Shown here: piece by piece, positions 6,413-12,778 of the stretch | Numbering within the stretch: position 1 is the stretch's first letter | How the letters are laid out: the number at the start of each line of letters is the position of its first letter | Assembly (NCBI GenBank): GCA_900549865.1 | Contig: URPU01000047.1 | Coordinates: 1 to 17,845 of the forward strand | Direction: 5' to 3' | Length of the DNA stretch: 17,845 nt | DNA from: an uncultured Eubacteriales bacterium | GTDB lineage: Bacteria > Bacillota > Clostridia > Oscillospirales > Oscillospiraceae | The notes under the pieces: generated by a model | Told to the model about the DNA's origin: nothing | The model's database searches: none | The model's input: only the letters and a program-made list of their open reading frames with translations | Position numbers and translations under genes: made by a program

Positions 6413-7321
6413 ATGAAATATGTGTTCATCATCAATCCCCGCGCGGGCGCGGCAGGGAACGAGGAGCGGCTGCGCCGCGCGGTGGAGCAGCTCGGCATGG
6501 GCGATGCGTGCGTGCTGTACACGACGAAGGCCGTCGGCGACGCGACGGCGTATGTGCGCGCATGGTGCGCGCAGCACCCCGGCGAGGCCGTGCGCTTTAT
6601 CGCCTGCGGCGGCGACGGCACCATAAACGAGGTGTTCAACGGCGCTGTCGGGCAGGAGAACGTCAGCGTGAGCTGCTACCCCTGCGGCAGCGGCAACGAC
6701 TTCGTGAAGGCCTTCGGCGGGGCGGAGAAGTTTATGGACGTGGGAAAGCTTATCTCCGCGCCCGTGCGCAAGCTGGATCTTCTCAAGGTGGGCGAGCGCT
6801 ACAGCAACAACGTCGTCAACTTCGGCTTCGACACGACGGTCGCCATCACCATCAATAAGGAGCGCGAAAAGACCGGCCACGGCAGCAAGGACGCGTATAC
6901 AAAGGGCGTCGTCACGGCGCTTATAAAAAGCATGAACAACCGCTGCACCGTCACGGCCGACGGAGAGGTGCTCAATCCCGACGGGCGCGCGCTGCTGTGC
7001 ACGCTGTCAAACGGGCAGTACGTGGGCGGCTCGTTCTGCTGCGCGCCGCGCTCGAAGAGCGACGACGGGCTTATAGACGTCTGCCTCATCCGCCCGATAT
7101 CGCGCCTGCGCTTTGTAAAGATACTCAAGCCCTATACAAATGGCGAGCACCTTGACCGCGAGGATATGAAGGACATCGTCATATACCGGCAGGCGAAGAA
7201 GGTCGAGGTGACGGCCGCGCCGGGCTTTGCCTATTCACTCGACGGGGAGATAATTTATTCCGAGCATTTCACGGTGGAGATCGCCGAAAAGGCGCTGGAC
7301 TTCGCCGTGCCTGAGGACTGA
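6413..7321 (+). CDS. Diacylglycerol kinase family lipid kinase
   Basis: Soluble or membrane-surface kinase of the DgkB/YegS/LCB5 family, 302 aa, transferring phosphate from ATP to diacylglycerol or a similar lipid alcohol. The N-terminus FIINPRAGAAGNEE, the nucleotide loop GGDGTINEV (66-74) and GSGNDF (92-97) define the catalytic domain; the second, beta-rich domain contains GGSFCCAPRSKSDDGLIDVCLI (written in the family as GGG...P.A...DG.LD). GGSF replaces the usual GGGF. AAGGAGA sits 8-13 bases before ATG. It follows the lysoplasmalogenase by 46 AT-rich bases, where a weak internal promoter is possible (TTGCCG and TATAGA, 19 bases apart). Phosphatidate made here would feed phospholipid synthesis. 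Other lipid alcohols (undecaprenol, ceramide-like) cannot be excluded. Confidence 0.92.
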   Translation: MKYVFIINPRAGAAGNEERLRRAVEQLGMGDACVLYTTKAVGDATAYVRAWCAQHPGEAVRFIACGGDGTINEVFNGAVGQENVSVSCYPCGSGNDFVKAFGGAEKFMDVGKLISAPVRKLDLLKVGERYSNNVVNFGFDTTVAITINKEREKTGHGSKDAYTKGVVTALIKSMNNRCTVTADGEVLNPDGRALLCTLSNGQYVGGSFCCAPRSKSDDGLIDVCLIRPISRLRFVKILKPYTNGEHLDREDMKDIVIYRQAKKVEVTAAPGFAYSLDGEIIYSEHFTVEIAEKALDFAVPED

Positions 7322-7361
7322 GAGAGTAAAATTCATATAAATATCATCAAGGAGTGAAAAA

Positions 7362-8930
7362 ATGAGTAAATTTGACGCTGTTGTTATCGGCGCGGGCACA
7401 GGCGGACTTTCCGCCGCGCTGAGCCTCGCCAACGCCGGCAAGAAGGTGCTGCTGCTGGAAAAGCACAACCTGCCCGGCGGCTGCTCGACGAGCTTTGTGA
7501 GGGGCCGCTTCGAGTTTGACGCCTCCCTGCACGAGTTCTGCTCCATCGGCTCTCCGGAGGAATGGGCCATGACGGGCAAGCTCATGATGGAGGACTACAA
7601 GCTCAACATCAACTGGCTGCTCGTGCCGGAGCTGTACCGCTGCATCGGCACCACGCGCAGCGGGAAGCACTTCGACCTGACCCTGCCCGTCGGCAAGCAG
7701 AACGTCATCGACAAGATGGAGGAGACCGTGCCCGGCAGCCGCCGCCCCATGGAGATATTCTTCGAGCTTGCCGAAGAGTGCAACGAGGCGTACATGTACT
7801 TCAACGGCCACATCTTCGACGGCGTGGACAAGGACGGCTATACCCTCATCGACGAGTCGCTGTTCATGAAGAAGTACCCCAACTTCCTGCGCGTGGCGGA
7901 GTACCCCTTCAACAAGGTGCTGCGCAAGATAGGCATGCCCGAGGACGCCATCGACATACTCAACGTCTACTGGACGTATATCGGCATGGACTATGAGCGC
8001 CTGAGCTTCATACATATGGCGTGGATGTTCCTCATGTACGTCAAGTACAAGCCCGCGATATGCGAATATAACGCCCACGGCATGACCATGGCCGGGATAG
8101 AGCGTCTGCGCGAGCTGGGCGCGGAGGTCTGGCTGAACGTCAAGGCCAACAAGGTCGTGTCTGACGATAAGGGCAATATCACCGGCGTGGAGACGGACGT
8201 CGGCTTCGTGGAGACGCACTACGTCATCGCAAACATGAACCCGCAGGACGCGTATACGAAGCTTCTCGACAAACGCATCCCCGTGCCCGAGCGCGAGATA
8301 AAGCGCGCCAACGCCGAAAGCCACGGCGTGCGCTTCTTCAATGCCTACGTCGCGCTGAACAAGAGCGTGGAGGAGCTTGGCATAAAGGATTACACCATCT
8401 TCATGCCCGGCAGCTTCGACACGAAGAAGAATTACGAGTATTCAAAGAGCTATGACCTCAACACGCACAGCGTCGTCGTCATATACAACGTCGTCAATCC
8501 CGACGCTTCCCCCAAGGGAACGACGGTCATGACCTTCACCATCACCTATACCGAGGACGTCTGGGGCGGCTTCTCCCAGCGCGAGTATGTCGCCAAGAAG
8601 CAGGAGCTCTTCAGAAAGGTCATGGAGAATTTTGAAAACGACACCGGCATCATCATACACGACTGCATAGAGGAGATCGAAATGGCGTCCCCGTGGACGT
8701 TCTGCCGCTTCCTCGGCACGCCGCAGGGCACGGTGTACGGCTATGAGTGCAACGAGTGGGACACCATGGTCTCCCGCCTTATGAGCATCCGCCGCGACCA
8801 GCCCATAAAGGGTTTCAAGACCTGCGGCGCATCCGGCGCGCGCGGCGACGGATACAACCAGACCTATCTCAACGGCGACGATATGGCGAAGCTCATCCTG
8901 GAAGAAATGAATGAAGCGGAGGGCAAGTGA
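7362..8930 (+). CDS. CrtI/retinol-saturase-like NAD(P)/FAD-dependent oxidoreductase
   Basis: Flavoprotein of 522 aa in the phytoene desaturase / all-trans-retinol 13,14-reductase superfamily. The N-terminal Rossmann motif GAGTGG (10-15) with E33 at the end of strand 2 and PGGCSTSF (38-45) bind FAD; the C-terminal CGASGARGDGYNQTYLNGDD matches the flavin-closing motif of the superfamily (GAS...G.GV...G). Relatives desaturate, isomerise or saturate polyprenyl or fatty chains. No carotenoid genes (crtB, crtE) are nearby, so a carotenoid role is unlikely. AAGGAG (about 7350-7355) precedes ATG 7362. The next gene starts one base after the stop, so the two are almost certainly partners, and electron supply from that reductase points to reduction of a C=C bond. 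The true substrate is unknown; a lipid is favoured by the operon. Confidence 0.88.
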   Translation: MSKFDAVVIGAGTGGLSAALSLANAGKKVLLLEKHNLPGGCSTSFVRGRFEFDASLHEFCSIGSPEEWAMTGKLMMEDYKLNINWLLVPELYRCIGTTRSGKHFDLTLPVGKQNVIDKMEETVPGSRRPMEIFFELAEECNEAYMYFNGHIFDGVDKDGYTLIDESLFMKKYPNFLRVAEYPFNKVLRKIGMPEDAIDILNVYWTYIGMDYERLSFIHMAWMFLMYVKYKPAICEYNAHGMTMAGIERLRELGAEVWLNVKANKVVSDDKGNITGVETDVGFVETHYVIANMNPQDAYTKLLDKRIPVPEREIKRANAESHGVRFFNAYVALNKSVEELGIKDYTIFMPGSFDTKKNYEYSKSYDLNTHSVVVIYNVVNPDASPKGTTVMTFTITYTEDVWGGFSQREYVAKKQELFRKVMENFENDTGIIIHDCIEEIEMASPWTFCRFLGTPQGTVYGYECNEWDTMVSRLMSIRRDQPIKGFKTCGASGARGDGYNQTYLNGDDMAKLILEEMNEAEGK

Positions 8931-8931
8931 T

Positions 8932-10137
8932 ATGGCAAAGGTGAAAATAAGCGCGATAGGACTTCTGGACATGCTCTACTTCAAGGGCAAGAAAAACAAG
9001 CGCGAAAAGAGAATACTCCAGACCGAGGCGAAGCCGCTGGTCGAGGAGTACGCTTCCAACCTCAAGGCGGCCGAGCGCCACCCCGAAAGCCAGACCTTCG
9101 TGATCGACGAGGTGATAGAGCGCGGCGGCGGAAACGTCAAGACCTACGTGCTGAAAAGAAAGGACGGCGGCAAGCCCGCTTTCTTCCGCGCCGGGCAGTT
9201 CGTCGTCATCCGGCAGGAGATAGACGGCAAGCTCATCGCCCGCCCCGTGACGCTTTCCTGCGGCCCGGCGCTGACGCTGGAGGGGAAATGCAGCGTCACC
9301 GTCAAGCGCGTCGAGCCGGACGGCTTCCTCAGCGGCTATATCCACGACAACTGGAAGGTGGGCGACACGGTGGAGACCTCCGGCCCGGAGGGAACGTTCT
9401 ACTATGAGGGCCTGCGCGACGCGAAAAAGGTCGTCGCCGTGGCCGGGGGCAGCGGCATCACGCCCATATTCGCCATGGCAAACGCCATTGCCGACGGCGA
9501 CGAGGACTTTGAAATGACCGTGCTTTACGGCAGCCGCACCAAGGCCGACATCCTCTTTGCAGAAGAGTTCGACGCCATAATGAAGCGCACGGACAAGGTC
9601 AGGCTCGTGAACGTGCTGAGCGAGGAGGAGGCCGAGGGCTGCGAGCACGGCTTCATCACCAAGGAGCTTATTGAAAAATACTCCGGCGGCGGTGAATTCA
9701 GCCTCTTTGCCGCGGGGCCGAAGGGCATGTATGACTTCCTCGACGGCGAGGCCGCAAAGCTCGGCCTTGACCACAGGCACTACCGCAAGGAGCTTTACGA
9801 CAACATCTGCCGCCCGTGGGAGTACTCCGGCTATCCCATGGAAGCGAAGGACAAGGTGTTCAACGTGCACATCAAGATGTGCAACAAGGAGTACGACATT
9901 CCCTGCGCGGCGAACGAGAATATCCTCGTCGCCTTTGAGCGCGCCGGTATCGCCGGACCCAACCGCTGCCGCGGGGGCCTCTGCGGCTGGTGCAGGAGCC
10001 GCCTTGTCTCCGGCGAGGTGTTCATCCCCGCCGAGACCGACGGCCGCCGCCAGGCGGACAGGGTGCTGGGCTATATCCATCCCTGCGCCTGCTTCGCCGT
10101 CAGCGACCTCTCCATAGAGGTGCCGAACAGAAAGTAA
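8932..10137 (+). CDS. FNR-type FAD/NAD(P)H reductase fused to a C-terminal [2Fe-2S] ferredoxin
   Basis: Electron-transfer protein of 401 aa that should pass electrons from NAD(P)H through FAD to a 2Fe-2S cluster. The order is FAD domain (RPVTLS, 104-109), NAD(P) domain (GGSGITP at 172-178 and AAGPKGMYDF at about 260-269), then a plant-type ferredoxin with C346-x4-C351-x2-C354-x30-C385 (C387 is an alternative last ligand). The first 60 residues form an extra basic, helical extension (KGKKNKREKR) that may dock to the membrane or the partner. The start is ATG 8932, with GAGGGC inside the end of the previous gene; an in-frame ATG at 8911 lies within that gene and is less likely. Terminator at 10146-10171 ends the operon. 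Related fusions serve oxygenases or desaturases; here the only candidate acceptor is the CrtI-like enzyme. Confidence 0.92.
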   Translation: MAKVKISAIGLLDMLYFKGKKNKREKRILQTEAKPLVEEYASNLKAAERHPESQTFVIDEVIERGGGNVKTYVLKRKDGGKPAFFRAGQFVVIRQEIDGKLIARPVTLSCGPALTLEGKCSVTVKRVEPDGFLSGYIHDNWKVGDTVETSGPEGTFYYEGLRDAKKVVAVAGGSGITPIFAMANAIADGDEDFEMTVLYGSRTKADILFAEEFDAIMKRTDKVRLVNVLSEEEAEGCEHGFITKELIEKYSGGGEFSLFAAGPKGMYDFLDGEAAKLGLDHRHYRKELYDNICRPWEYSGYPMEAKDKVFNVHIKMCNKEYDIPCAANENILVAFERAGIAGPNRCRGGLCGWCRSRLVSGEVFIPAETDGRRQADRVLGYIHPCACFAVSDLSIEVPNRK

Positions 10138-10145
10138 ACCTACTC

Positions 10146-10171
10146 AAAAAGGAGCCGAAAGGCTCCTTTTT
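10146..10171 (+). terminator. Terminator of the tetR-lipid operon
   Basis: A perfect 11-bp stem with a GAAA tetraloop and a five-T run, 8 bases after the reductase stop. The 30 bases 10143-10172 are repeated exactly at 10579-10608. Confidence 0.92.
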
Positions 10172-10181
10172 GTGCCAGCTT

Positions 10182-10211
10182 GTCAAAAAAGTCTTGCGAG
10201 ACTTTTTTGAC
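10182..10211. repeat. Perfect 13-bp hairpin
   Basis: Arms 10182-10194 and 10199-10211 are exact reverse complements around TGCG. It contains A6 and T6 runs, so it could act as a back-up terminator on either strand. Confidence 0.7.
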
Positions 10212-10220
10212 CGCGCTTAT

Positions 10221-10296
10221 CCGCCGAGTATTTTGAAAGCATTCAAAATACTGCTTCGCCCGAAAGCCTTGATGTATCAAGCCTTTCTGCGGCGGT
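10221..10296. repeat. Branched inverted repeat (two hairpins inside a closing stem)
   Basis: CCGCCG (10221-10226) can pair with CGGCGG (10290-10295), enclosing a perfect 11-bp hairpin (10227-10237 with 10242-10252) and an imperfect one around CTTGATGTATCAAG (about 10264-10287). The multibranch shape is stable on either strand. It does not match a tRNA or any RNA class I recognise. Confidence 0.5.
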
Positions 10297-10371
10297 TTAT
10301 CTGATTTGAGGCGGGCCTTGCCCCCTCAAGCTCCCCCGCTGCTCTGTTCCATTACCTTGCAGCATGGATTC

Positions 10372-10392
10372 TTTGACAGTCTCTCAAAAAGC
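10372..10392 (+). repeat. Dispersed motif TTYGACAGYCTCnC, copy 2
   Basis: It differs from copy 3 (10568-10588) at three positions. Here it is followed after ten bases by the GC-rich hairpin at 10402-10423 rather than by a terminator. Confidence 0.6.
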
Positions 10393-10401
10393 CTCGCAGA
10401 G

Positions 10402-10423
10402 TTTGCCGCCCGCAGGCGGCAAA
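10402..10423. repeat. Perfect 9-bp hairpin with A/T flanks
   Basis: TTTGCCGCC and GGCGGCAAA surround CGCA. The stem continues into A6T6 (10421-10432), giving a terminator-like shape on the minus strand. Confidence 0.6.
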
Positions 10424-10436
10424 AAATTTTTTAACC

Positions 10437-10469
10437 ATTTTCTCTCGCGACATGTGCGTGAGAGAAAAT
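10437..10469. repeat. 10-bp hairpin
   Basis: ATTTTCTCTC (10437-10446) pairs exactly with GAGAGAAAAT (10460-10469) over a 13-base loop that itself contains CGC and GCG. Confidence 0.6.
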
Positions 10470-10491
10470 ACTTCTCAGGCTGCAAGTGTGG

Positions 10492-10518
10492 AATTTGTCC
10501 GCCACCGGCGGGCAAATT
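10492..10518. repeat. 12-bp hairpin with one G-T wobble
   Basis: AATTTGTCCGCC pairs with GGCGGGCAAATT around ACC. Its GC core resembles that of the 10402-10423 hairpin. Confidence 0.6.
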
Positions 10519-10545
10519 ATGCGCGCAGCAGACTGCAAGCCTTTT

Positions 10546-10573
10546 GTCGGAAAAACCCTTCGGGTTTTTCGAC
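10546..10573. repeat. Hairpin of the second twin-hairpin element
   Basis: GAAAAACCC (10550-10558) pairs with GGGTTTTTC (10562-10570); GTC/GAC extend the stem past a bulged G. It precedes motif copy 3, as the hairpin at 21-47 precedes copy 1. It could terminate transcription on either strand. Confidence 0.6.
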
Positions 10574-10588
10574 AGCCTCTCAAAAAGG
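10568..10588 (+). repeat. Dispersed motif TTYGACAGYCTCnC, copy 3
   Basis: This copy links the hairpin at 10546-10573 to the terminator copy at 10582-10608, the same arrangement as at 21-87. Confidence 0.6.
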
Positions 10589-10608
10589 AGCCGAAAGGCT
10601 CCTTTTTG
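10582..10608 (+). terminator. Second, identical copy of the operon terminator
   Basis: The stem, loop and T run are the same as at 10146-10171; the identity extends over 30 bases. No gene ends nearby, so it is either a duplicated element or a block on read-through into the aminopeptidase promoter 31 bases later. Confidence 0.8.
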
Positions 10609-10638
10609 CACGTATATGCCCCATGGGAAAACCTTGCC

Positions 10639-10667
10639 TTGATATGCCGGGGGCGCTGTGATATAAT
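10639..10667 (+). promoter_or_regulatory. Promoter of the aminopeptidase operon
   Basis: TTGATA (10639-10644), 17 bases, then a perfect TATAAT (10662-10667). The leader is about 50 bases. Confidence 0.8.
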
Positions 10668-10722
10668 ATAGAATCCAAATAAGTATATTTTGAAATGTAT
10701 CTGTCGTATTACAGGAGAAAAC

Positions 10723-11955
10723 ATGGACAAAGCGAAGCTTCGCTCATACGCGGCGCTCATTGCGCGCATGGGCGTGAATGTGCAGCCGGGGCAGGAGGTC
10801 GTGATACGCACCGCGCCGGAGCAGCTTGAATTCGTTGAAATGCTGGTGGAGGAATGCTACCTCGCGGGCGCGGCCAAGGTCTTTCTTGAGTGGCGCTTTG
10901 AGGCGGCACAGCGGCTGGACATAAAATATCAGTCGCAGGACGTCCTCGGCCGGGTGGAGGCGTGGGAAGAGCAGCGCCTCGCCGGGCGCGTGAAGTCGCT
11001 TCCCGCAAACATATATCTCGACTCCGACGACCCGGATGGGCTTGCCGGTGTGGATCACGACAAATGGGCGCAGACTCAGCGGCAGAGGTTCAAGGTGACG
11101 AAGCCGTACAGAGACGCGATGGAGAACAAATACCAGTGGTGCGTCGCGGCGGTGCCCGGTCTGAACTGGGCGCGCAAGGTTTTCCCCGGCCTCGGCGATG
11201 CCGCCGCAGTTGAAAGACTTTGGGAGAAAATACTGCGCTGCTCCCGCGCGGACGGCGACGCCATGGCCGCGTGGCGCGCACATAATGCACGCCTTAAGGA
11301 GCGCTGCCGCTGGCTCAACTCTCTTTCGCTGCGCCGTCTTATTTATAAAAGCGAGAGCACCGGCACGGACTTCACCGTCGGCCTTATCGACAAAATGCGC
11401 TTTATGGGCGCGTCGGAGGAGCTTGCCGGAACGGACATAAGCTTCAACGCGAACATCCCCTCGGAGGAGGTGTTCACCACGCCCATGCGCGGCGATGCGG
11501 AGGGCGTCGTCTACGCCACGCGGCCGCTTTCTTACCGCGGCGTGCTGATAGAGGACTTCTATATCCGCTTTTCCGGCGGCCGCGCCGTTGAGGCGCACGC
11601 CGGGAAGAACGAGGACGCGCTGCATCTGATGCTTTCCATGGACGACGGCGCTTCCATGCTGGGCGAGTGCGCGCTGGTGCCGTTCAACAGCCCCATCAGG
11701 GAAAGCGGCATACTTTTTTACAACACGCTTTTTGACGAGAACGCGTCGTGCCATCTCGCTCTCGGCGAGGGGTACTCAAGCTGCCTTGAAAATGCCGGGA
11801 GCTATACGCCGGATGAGGCGCGCGCCCTCGGTGTCAATGAGTCCATGATACATGAGGATTTCATGATAGGCGCGGCGGATCTGTGCATCACGGGCGTGAC
11901 GGCGGACGGCCGCACGGTGCCCATATTCGTGAACGGAGACTGGGCGGACGCGTGA
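10723..11955 (+). CDS. Aminopeptidase, peptidase family M29
   Basis: Cytosolic two-metal exopeptidase that removes N-terminal amino acids from peptides; 410 aa is the normal length. The expected metal ligands can be placed at E249, E315, H344, H377 and D379. Their spacing (66, 29, 33, 2) equals that recalled for staphylococcal AmpS (E253, E319, H348, H381, D383). AGGAGA (10713-10718) precedes ATG 10723; an in-frame ATG at 10690 is rejected because it lies too close to the promoter and has no ribosome site. It is first in an operon with a six-TM protein (31-base gap) and a TPR-LRR protein. The link to those membrane proteins may be only transcriptional. Confidence 0.95.
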   Translation: MDKAKLRSYAALIARMGVNVQPGQEVVIRTAPEQLEFVEMLVEECYLAGAAKVFLEWRFEAAQRLDIKYQSQDVLGRVEAWEEQRLAGRVKSLPANIYLDSDDPDGLAGVDHDKWAQTQRQRFKVTKPYRDAMENKYQWCVAAVPGLNWARKVFPGLGDAAAVERLWEKILRCSRADGDAMAAWRAHNARLKERCRWLNSLSLRRLIYKSESTGTDFTVGLIDKMRFMGASEELAGTDISFNANIPSEEVFTTPMRGDAEGVVYATRPLSYRGVLIEDFYIRFSGGRAVEAHAGKNEDALHLMLSMDDGASMLGECALVPFNSPIRESGILFYNTLFDENASCHLALGEGYSSCLENAGSYTPDEARALGVNESMIHEDFMIGAADLCITGVTADGRTVPIFVNGDWADA

Positions 11956-11986
11956 AAGCGCGGATATGATAAAGGAGGACGGCCTT

Positions 11987-12772
11987 ATGAAAAACAACGC
12001 GAAGCCCCGTGCAAAATTTTATGTGGATAAGACCGGCGCGCTCGTGCACGCGGCGGTGATATTCATGGCGCTGTCGGCGGCGTTCAGGCTGGTGGGCTGC
12101 TGGGGGCTGTGGACGGATCAGTTCTTCGCCGCGGCGCAGATAGCGCTGCCGCTGATATGCAATCTGCTGTTCATTCTGTGCCTGCTGCTGTTCGGCGGCC
12201 GCGCGTTCTGGACGACGGCCATACCGGTGGTGCTGGGCGTTGTGTTTTTCATAATAAAATCCGTCAGCTTTGAAAGCTGGGTGCACACGGTGCTGTGCAT
12301 ACTGCTGTACATACTTGTCGCGGTGCTGTATACGGCGACGGCCTTCGGCGTGATACGCACGAAGTGGCTGCTCGTGCCGCTGTTCGGCCTGCCGCTGATA
12401 TACCACCTCGCGGTGGAGGACGCCGCCGCGCTGCGCGACACGGTGCACCCGGTCACGTTTTCCGCGGGAATGCAGGAGATATCCGTGCTGTGCATCATGC
12501 TGGCGCTGCTGCTGACGGCGCTTGCGATGAAAAAGCGCGCTGATATCGAGGATGTAGAGCTGCCGAAGATAAAGGATCCCGTGGTGATAGTGCCGCAGAA
12601 GCAGACGCCCAGTGCGTCCGAGGCTGCGCCGCAGGATGAGCCCGCCGCGCAGGATGCGCAGGGCACGCAGGAGGCGCAGCTTCCTGCAACGCCGGAACCC
12701 GCCGCGGAGGACGGCGCGGATAAGAAGCTTTGCAGCCCGGAGGGAGAGGCTTCCGACGCAAAGCCGGAGTAA
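11987..12772 (+). CDS. Six-TM membrane protein with acidic cytoplasmic tail
   Basis: I do not recognise a family. The 261 residues have a basic N-terminus (KNNAKPRAKF), about six hydrophobic segments (near 16-38, 45-68, 73-93, 98-122, 126-142, 160-179), and a tail from about residue 184 rich in Pro, Ala, Glu and Asp (roughly 18 acidic to 6 basic residues). The positive-inside rule places both ends in the cytoplasm. AAGGAGG at 11972-11978 fixes the start at 11987; an in-frame ATG at 11966 is upstream of it. The next gene starts six bases after the stop, so the two are co-translated. The low-complexity tail suggests an interaction surface, not an enzyme. Confidence 0.85.
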   Translation: MKNNAKPRAKFYVDKTGALVHAAVIFMALSAAFRLVGCWGLWTDQFFAAAQIALPLICNLLFILCLLLFGGRAFWTTAIPVVLGVVFFIIKSVSFESWVHTVLCILLYILVAVLYTATAFGVIRTKWLLVPLFGLPLIYHLAVEDAAALRDTVHPVTFSAGMQEISVLCIMLALLLTALAMKKRADIEDVELPKIKDPVVIVPQKQTPSASEAAPQDEPAAQDAQGTQEAQLPATPEPAAEDGADKKLCSPEGEASDAKPE

Positions 12773-12778
12773 ACACAT

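Larger units (their letters stand above)
10138..10722. other. 585-base non-coding gap rich in hairpins
   Basis: There is no credible gene in this gap: the open frames lack ribosome sites and are made of inverted repeats. It holds the operon terminator (10146-10171), at least six further stem-loops (10182-10211, 10221-10296, 10402-10423, 10437-10469, 10492-10518, 10550-10570), two copies of the GACAGYCTC motif, a second copy of the terminator (10582-10608), and the aminopeptidase promoter (10639-10667). The stretch 10297-10371 shows nothing recognisable. It looks like a cluster of repeat elements inserted between two operons. Confidence 0.75.

Noticed and set aside
7362..8930. Carotenoid phytoene desaturase (crtI) as a firm name
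   Set aside because: No phytoene synthase or prenyl synthase gene is nearby and the partner reductase argues for a different reaction, so only the superfamily is named.
8893..10080. 395-codon open frame opposite the reductase gene
   Set aside because: The opposite strand encodes a protein with complete FNR and ferredoxin motifs; this frame has none.
10221..10296. Possible tRNA or known structured RNA
   Set aside because: The branched fold has no anticodon arm, T-loop sequence or CCA end, and it does not match a class I recognise.
10364..10642. Short open frames in the hairpin-rich gap, on both strands
   Set aside because: The codons are made of inverted repeats and terminators, and no ribosome site precedes them.
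10138..10722. Possible CRISPR array
   Set aside because: The repeats are hairpins of different sequence with irregular spacing; no regular repeat-spacer pattern and no cas gene.
10744..11754. 336-codon open frame opposite the aminopeptidase gene
   Set aside because: Antisense shadow; the sense gene has all five metal ligands at the expected spacing.
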